Shown: positions 6,752 to 10,953 of the stretch, in pieces
Layout of the letters: every line of letters starts with the position of its first letter
Numbering within the stretch: the stretch's first letter is position 1
The notes under the pieces: generated by a model
Seen by the model: only the letters and a program-made list of their open reading frames with translations
Told to the model about the DNA's origin: nothing
Databases searched by the model: none
Translations under genes and position numbers: made by a program
Origin: an uncultured Peptococcaceae bacterium
GTDB taxonomy: Bacteria; Bacillota; Peptococcia; Peptococcales; Peptococcaceae
Direction: 5' to 3'
DNA length: 10,953 nt
Assembly: GCA_902496505.1 (NCBI GenBank)
Contig: CABVBB010000030.1
Location: forward strand, 1-10,953

Positions 6752-7513
6752 ATGTTCAAACGCAGTTGGTTCATCTTCCTTACACTGCTCTGCCTTTTTA
6801 GCGCTGGCTGTACGCAGGCCGCCGCACCCTCTGGCGGCGAGCAGACGGCAGCCGCTCACTATACCGGCAAGATCGTAAGCATCACAGGCGGCACTTTGCT
6901 TTTGGCTTCCCTAGCTGAGGACGGCGAAGCGCTCTGCACAGCAGGTTTGTCTGACGCAGCACTGACCGATGCTCAGGGCCGCGCCATGACTCCAGACGAT
7001 CTCCGCTGCGGCATGGTGGTCACCATAGGCTATGACGGCAGCATCCTGGAGACATACCCCGCCCAGCTCTCTCAGCCCATTTCCCTGGCCGTCCAGGAAG
7101 ATGGCGACGATTTGGTGGGCTTCTACCTCGCTATGCTCCAAGATCTCTACGACACAGACCCCGGCCTCAACGACGGCATAAAGCAGCTGGCCTTCGATCT
7201 GGACGGCGTCCAAAATCTCACCGCTTCAGAAAAGTCCGCCCTCATCTATCTGGCCGCGCAGCAGTTTCAGCTAGATACCTTCGCCGCCACCTACCAAGAC
7301 CTGCTCCAAGACGGCCTCGTCACCGCAGACCGTCCCCACTTCACTGACGGCTTGCTCATCACCCTCACCGCCGAGCCCATATCCAGCGGCTCCTTCACCT
7401 TCCAAGCCCAAAAATGGCGCAGCGGCACCGGTGCTTATTTCTTCAACGACTGCACCGCCAGCCAAAAAGGCGGCGCCTGGCACTACACCATCGGCAGCGA
7501 AGCCATCTCCTAA
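6752..7513 (+). CDS. Putative secreted lipoprotein of unknown function
   Basis: 253 residues. The N-terminus is a lipoprotein signal: a Lys/Arg pair (KR), a hydrophobic stretch to about residue 18, then FSAGC with the lipidation Cys at residue 20. A Ser at -3 is less usual but allowed. After a short Ala/Gly/Gln linker comes a compact beta-like segment (YTGKIVSITGGTLLLAS), then a helical middle (about 125-185), then a C-terminal block with QKWRSGTGAYFFNDCTA ending GSEAIS. I do not recognise the family. The C-terminal block resembles extracytoplasmic domains seen in other Bacillota surface proteins, but this is only an impression. ATG at 6752 is chosen for its AGAGGAGGT site and because it begins the signal peptide; the frame opens upstream without one. 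Monocistronic, ending in a strong terminator. Confidence 0.8.
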   Translation: MFKRSWFIFLTLLCLFSAGCTQAAAPSGGEQTAAAHYTGKIVSITGGTLLLASLAEDGEALCTAGLSDAALTDAQGRAMTPDDLRCGMVVTIGYDGSILETYPAQLSQPISLAVQEDGDDLVGFYLAMLQDLYDTDPGLNDGIKQLAFDLDGVQNLTASEKSALIYLAAQQFQLDTFAATYQDLLQDGLVTADRPHFTDGLLITLTAEPISSGSFTFQAQKWRSGTGAYFFNDCTASQKGGAWHYTIGSEAIS

Positions 7514-7517
7514 ACTA

Positions 7518-7561
7518 CAAAAGCCAGGCAGCCTCCTCACGGAAATACTGCCTGGCTTTTG
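7518..7561 (+). terminator. Intrinsic terminator after the lipoprotein gene
   Basis: A perfect 14-bp stem (7518-7531 with 7548-7561) around a 16-base loop begins 4 bases after the stop. The GC-rich core GCCAGGCAG is followed by a TTTTG tract. It separates the lipoprotein transcript from the downstream hydrolase gene. Confidence 0.9.
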
Positions 7562-7568
7562 TCTGTGC

Positions 7569-7598
7569 TTTACATTCCTGCCTATTTACCGCTATACT
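7569..7598 (+). promoter_or_regulatory. Promoter of the MBL-fold hydrolase gene
   Basis: TTTACA (7569-7574) and TATACT (7593-7598), each 5 of 6 to consensus, are 18 bp apart. The start codon follows 32 bp later with AAGGAGG (7617-7623) in between. Together with the terminator just upstream this makes the hydrolase its own transcription unit. Confidence 0.75.
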
Positions 7599-7630
7599 AA
7601 GACTAGCGATTTTTTCAAGGAGGCATTCCC

Positions 7631-8440
7631 ATGAAACTGACCGTTTTAGTGGACAACAATACCTATATCGACCAATACTACTGCGGCGAGCCAGCAGCGG
7701 CGTATTATATCGAAGACGGCGATCGGCACATCCTTTGGGACTCTGGCTATTCGGACATCATTTTGCGCAATGCCCAAGCCTTGGGCATCTACCTGGGACA
7801 GCTCACGGACATTGCCATTTCTCACGGCCATGACGATCACACCCGCGGGCTGAAGGCTTTGCTGGCAGCGTACGATCTGTCGACAGTGACATTGACCGCC
7901 CACCCGCTGGCTTTTGAGCCCAAGCGTACAGCAGAGGGGCAACTGATCGGCTCGCCTTTTACCGCCAGCGAACTAGCGCAGCACTGTCAGCTGCGGTTAT
8001 CTGCTGAGCCGGTCAAACTGAGCCCGCACCTCACCTTCCTCGGCCAGATCCCCCGCGTCTTCCCTTTTGAAGCCCGCGCGCCCATCGGTCAGCATCAGAC
8101 GAAGGACGGCTGGACAGATGATTGGCTGACCGACGATACCGCCCTGGTCTACGAAAGCCCCGCTGGCCTTTACCTCATCACCGCCTGCTCCCACAGCGGC
8201 ATCTGCAATATCTGCCAGTACGCCCAAGCCGTCACCGGACAGCCTCACATCCTAGGCATCATCGGCGGCTTCCATCTCTTCGGCGTTACGCCCCAGCTCA
8301 CCGCCACTATCGACTATTTCAAAACGCTCGGTATCACCGATCTCTACCCCTGCCACTGCGTCGATTTCGCCGCCCGCGCCGCCATCCATGAGCAGCTGCC
8401 TATCCGCGAAGTCGGCGTAGGCCTGACGCTGGAGTGGTAA
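7631..8440 (+). CDS. Metallo-beta-lactamase-fold hydrolase, COG1237-like
   Basis: 269 residues, no signal peptide, so cytosolic. The metal site motif SHGHDDH is at 64-70 (His65, His67, Asp69, His70). Further landmarks are ACSHSGICNI (185-194, with His188), GGFHLFG (212-218) and YPCHCVD (239-245). The SHSG-x-x-NI and GGFHL pair is characteristic of the COG1237 branch, some members of which are annotated as dihydropterin-ribofuranosylaminobenzene-phosphate synthase by similarity to an archaeal enzyme. That specific activity is not supported here, and a generic MBL hydrolase is the safer name. AAGGAGG lies 7 bases before the ATG. It has its own promoter and terminator, so its neighbours give no functional clue. 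Confidence 0.9.
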   Translation: MKLTVLVDNNTYIDQYYCGEPAAAYYIEDGDRHILWDSGYSDIILRNAQALGIYLGQLTDIAISHGHDDHTRGLKALLAAYDLSTVTLTAHPLAFEPKRTAEGQLIGSPFTASELAQHCQLRLSAEPVKLSPHLTFLGQIPRVFPFEARAPIGQHQTKDGWTDDWLTDDTALVYESPAGLYLITACSHSGICNICQYAQAVTGQPHILGIIGGFHLFGVTPQLTATIDYFKTLGITDLYPCHCVDFAARAAIHEQLPIREVGVGLTLEW

Positions 8441-8455
8441 TATAGCGCACACCAA

Positions 8456-8507
8456 AAAAGCCAGCCTGACCATGAGATCAACACATCTCTCGGTCAGGCT
8501 GGCTTTT
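8456..8507. terminator. Bidirectional terminator between convergent genes
   Basis: A perfect 16-bp stem (8456-8471 with 8492-8507), core GCCAGCCTGACC, has an inner GAGAT/ATCTC pairing at the tip. It is followed by TTTT on the plus strand and by six T on the minus strand. It lies 15 bases after the hydrolase stop and 13 bases past the end of the convergent transporter gene, so it should stop both. Confidence 0.92.
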
Positions 8508-8520
8508 AATTGTATGGGCA

Positions 8521-9984
8521 TCAGAAAATCAAGCTGGCAAAAGGCATGCCGATCACAAAACAGATAACGAACAATATCGTCAAGATGATGGCAATATATT
8601 TATACATCGCTGACGCTTTGATCCAGCCGGTATTGCCAAAGACAAAAGCTGCTGGAGCAGAAGCCGCAGGCGTCATATACGCCAATTGGAAGCAGAAAAG
8701 CATACACATGATCAAAGGAACAGGGGAAACGCCCATGCTTTCACAGATCGGACAGCAGATATTGATAAAGATGACCAACAGCACGGCATTGTTGGCGACA
8801 TTGGTGATCAGCGTGCCCAGAAGCAGCACAATGGCTGCAAAGAAAAGGAAGGATTTGCCCAAAAACAGCGGAGAGAGCGTCTGGATCAGGAATGCCTTGA
8901 TGCCAGTCACATCACTGGTCAGAATACTGGAAAACGGCAGGATGATAGCAAATAGATAGATCATATCCCAGTCGATGCCTTTGGCTGCCGTTCGATAATT
9001 CATGAAAGGCTCACCGTCCAAGCGGATGACCAGCGCCAAGCTGATGACCAAAAGCATCACGCCGATGATGCCCCATTGCGACAGCAGCCACGTCAGGCCT
9101 AGATCAGGCAGAAAGAGCTTGAGCAAGTCAACGCTGATCAATAAGACGACCATGAACGTCATCAACAGTGCCGCACATTTTTGTTTCTTATTGAGGATCA
9201 GATCATTAGGATCGATGAAATTCACACTGATATTGTTCATGCGGGACAGATCGATCCGGAAGACGACCTTCATGATCACAAAATAGCTCAATACTAAGAG
9301 CAGCCCCATTGGCAGGGTAAACAGGATATATTGGGCAAAGGGGATAGATATCTGAGCCACAGACTGAGCAGCACCCAAAACGATCAGACCCGTCAAACGG
9401 AAGGGAAAAACCGTCAGACCAGCTGTCATCGACGCAAATACGATGCCGAGTATCATCAGAGAAGGATATTTTTCATATGGCTTGATGCCAAACTCCTTGC
9501 ATACAGAATAAAGGATCGTCCAGAAAAAGATCACGCTGGCTAAGGAGTTGACCAACATCCCGCCTAGAAAGGCCCCCAACAGAAGCAGCAAAGTAAATAC
9601 CCAGGGCCGGCCTTCTACCATTTTGCGGCTGATGATCCAACTGGATATGAATTTGACCAATCCAGCATCATCCAGTGCAGTGGCAAAGGCCGTGATCAAG
9701 ATCATGAAGACCACGGTCTCATGACCAAAGGATATTTTCGCAAAGTCTGTCATGGTATAAATGCCAGTCGAAATAATGGCCAGCATCCCCACGAAGGTCG
9801 GCCACAAAAGCGACGTGGTGCTCCACGCATAGATCAGGCCGATAAAAATACCCAGCATCTTCATGCCAACTGGTGTAATAGGTGCAATAGGCGGCAAGTA
9901 ACCAAAGCAAAACATCAATATAAAGGTTATTATTACATGAATATAAAATTTTCCATCTTTTTGAGCACTGGTGGGTTTACTCAT
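8521..9984 (-). CDS. DASS/SLC13-type anion transporter (ion transporter superfamily)
   Basis: 487 residues with about 11-12 hydrophobic membrane segments spread over the whole length. The two-repeat layout of the family is visible: a first Ser/Asn hairpin motif in MLVNSLASVIFFW (143-155) and a second in LITNVANNAVLLV (392-404), followed by the Pro/Ala-rich MTPAASAPAAFVFGN (437-451). These correspond to the substrate/sodium-binding re-entrant loops of divalent anion:Na symporters, but the usual SNT triplets are not exact, so the substrate (dicarboxylate, sulfate, phosphate or other organic anion) cannot be named. ATG at 9984 has AGGAGG 8 bases upstream. It lies 91 bp after a phosphodiesterase-like gene on the same strand, probably co-transcribed, and ends at the shared terminator. 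Confidence 0.85.
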   Translation of the reverse strand: MSKPTSAQKDGKFYIHVIITFILMFCFGYLPPIAPITPVGMKMLGIFIGLIYAWSTTSLLWPTFVGMLAIISTGIYTMTDFAKISFGHETVVFMILITAFATALDDAGLVKFISSWIISRKMVEGRPWVFTLLLLLGAFLGGMLVNSLASVIFFWTILYSVCKEFGIKPYEKYPSLMILGIVFASMTAGLTVFPFRLTGLIVLGAAQSVAQISIPFAQYILFTLPMGLLLVLSYFVIMKVVFRIDLSRMNNISVNFIDPNDLILNKKQKCAALLMTFMVVLLISVDLLKLFLPDLGLTWLLSQWGIIGVMLLVISLALVIRLDGEPFMNYRTAAKGIDWDMIYLFAIILPFSSILTSDVTGIKAFLIQTLSPLFLGKSFLFFAAIVLLLGTLITNVANNAVLLVIFINICCPICESMGVSPVPLIMCMLFCFQLAYMTPAASAPAAFVFGNTGWIKASAMYKYIAIILTILFVICFVIGMPFASLIF

Positions 9985-10035
9985 CTACTTTCCCTCCTTA
10001 GCAAACAGCAATAGCTCCTCTGCATTTTTGTCCCC

Positions 10036-10063
10036 GCCGCAGCAGCCGTCCAACTGCTGCGGC
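10036..10063 (-). other. Intergenic hairpin between hydrolase and transporter genes
   Basis: A perfect 10-bp GC-rich stem (10036-10045 with 10054-10063) has an 8-base loop. No T-tract follows on the minus strand, so it is not a standard terminator. It may set the ratio of the two proteins by partial termination or by protecting an mRNA end. Confidence 0.6.
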
Positions 10064-10075
10064 CAGAGACTCCGA

Positions 10076-10953
10076 TCAAAATTCTTCGCTTAAAATTTGG
10101 TACGCAGGCGCGCCTTCACACTCATGCGGCATGCGCACACCCAAAAGGGCTGCTACAGTCGGCGCTACATCAACCTGACGAATGACACGTTTCGTTTTAA
10201 AGCCTTGCTTGATGCCTGCACCAACGGCTACAAAAATTGGTGATACGGAGGTATCGAAGTAGCCCTTCTGCGTGGAGAGCGAATCCATATGGATAATATT
10301 GAAGCCCTCTTCCATGAAGCAGATGATGTCGCCGCAGCGTTCGCCGCCTAAGCCGAGAACAATGGCGTCTTTATTGCGGAAAGCCATAGCGATGACGCGG
10401 CGGCCGGTGATAGGATCACGATATTTGTACAGATCATCGATGATGGCTTCTTCCAAAGCAGCTTTATCCTCTGGTTCGACGATGCCATCTTTGAAGCGGC
10501 CTTTAAGGTTGATGGTCACATAGCCGCCGCGATTCATCACAGCTCGGGTCTTGCTCAGATCCACTTCGGGCAGATCATTGCCATTTTCGTCTTTTTTCAG
10601 GACGGTATAGCCCATATCGACCAAAACCGTACCGTTATTGCGCATCTCGCCTAATCCGGGCGGATGGTTCTCTTCGGTGATCAATCCATGGTCGGAGGTG
10701 ATGATCATAGTCCAGCCTTGATCGAGATAGGGCAGGAACGCGCCTAGATAACGGTCGGTCTGTTTGTACACCTCTTCCAGCAATCCTTGATAGAAGACTT
10801 CATCATTGCCCCAATCATCACGATGCTTGGCAAAATGCCAGATCTGGTGGCCGATCAGGTCGACGTTATGCAAGTGAGAGAAAATGACCTCGTAGCCATT
10901 TTCCATCATATAGGTCAAGGCTTTGGCCTGCCAATCGCTGTAGTGATCCCAGG
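10076..10953 (-). CDS. Alkaline-phosphatase-superfamily hydrolase/phosphodiesterase (partial, 5' end outside window)
   Basis: The reading frame is open to the right edge, so the start lies outside; about 292 codons, the C-terminal part, are visible. Metal-ligand motifs of the type I phosphodiesterase/nucleotide pyrophosphatase fold are clear: HLHNVDLIGHQ (Asp and His ligands), TSDHGL (Asp-His pair) and a C-terminal RMPHECEGAP with a likely last His ligand. SHLHNVD and DVAPTVAALLGV are typical of the superfamily. The nucleophile (Ser/Thr) would be upstream, so phosphatase, phosphodiesterase, phosphonoacetate hydrolase or sulfatase activity cannot be told apart. No membrane segment is visible in this part. 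It is followed by a hairpin and an anion transporter on the same strand, suggesting they act on the same kind of compound. Confidence 0.88.
   Translation of the reverse strand, partial: WDHYSDWQAKALTYMMENGYEVIFSHLHNVDLIGHQIWHFAKHRDDWGNDEVFYQGLLEEVYKQTDRYLGAFLPYLDQGWTMIITSDHGLITEENHPPGLGEMRNNGTVLVDMGYTVLKKDENGNDLPEVDLSKTRAVMNRGGYVTINLKGRFKDGIVEPEDKAALEEAIIDDLYKYRDPITGRRVIAMAFRNKDAIVLGLGGERCGDIICFMEEGFNIIHMDSLSTQKGYFDTSVSPIFVAVGAGIKQGFKTKRVIRQVDVAPTVAALLGVRMPHECEGAPAYQILSEEF

Overview
The window looks like chromosomal DNA of a low-to-mid GC Bacillota (Clostridia- or Negativicutes-like). The evidence is a short-form HisG paired with a HisZ regulatory subunit, a monofunctional HisB, the gene order hisZ-G-D-C-B-H-A, strong GGAGG ribosome binding sites, TTGACA/TATAAT-type promoters and U-tailed terminators. 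The exact genus cannot be fixed from the sequence.

Region 1 (1-6540, minus strand) is a histidine biosynthesis operon read from right to left: hisZ, hisG, hisD, hisC, hisB, hisH, hisA. hisA runs off the left edge, and hisF and hisI/E would be expected beyond it. A clear promoter (TTGACA, 17 bp, TAAACT) sits upstream of hisZ, with a TTTAAC/GTTAAA inverted repeat across its -10 box that looks like a repressor operator. Most gene junctions overlap by ATGA or are 1-3 bp apart. HisZ and HisG together form ATP phosphoribosyltransferase (step 1). HisA, HisH (with HisF), HisB, HisC and HisD carry out later steps through to histidine.

Region 2 (about 1196-1708) is the main anomaly: a 526-bp gene-free insertion between hisB and hisH. 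It contains a large, almost perfectly paired multi-hairpin element. A two-part closing stem (1421-1450 with 1627-1648) encloses at least five perfect hairpins, and next to it lies an 18-bp-arm inverted repeat (1321-1338 with 1408-1425) that shares bases with the closing stem. Direct repeats CCCTTAC at 1193-1199 and 1706-1712 flank the region. Collapsing one copy onto the other recreates a normal tight hisB-hisH junction with a ribosome binding site. I read this as an inserted mobile or dispersed structured element, or a structured RNA, inside the operon. It is the best candidate here for something undescribed.

Region 3 (6541-8510, plus strand) holds two separate units: a secreted lipoprotein of unknown function ending in a strong terminator, and a metallo-beta-lactamase-fold hydrolase of the COG1237 type with its own promoter. 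The hydrolase shares a bidirectional terminator with the convergent gene to its right.

Region 4 (8521-10953, minus strand) holds a partial alkaline-phosphatase-superfamily hydrolase/phosphodiesterase, followed after 91 bp containing a perfect 10-bp-stem hairpin by a DASS/SLC13-type anion transporter. They probably form one transcript pairing uptake of an organic anion with hydrolysis of a phospho- or related ester. The substrate is unknown.
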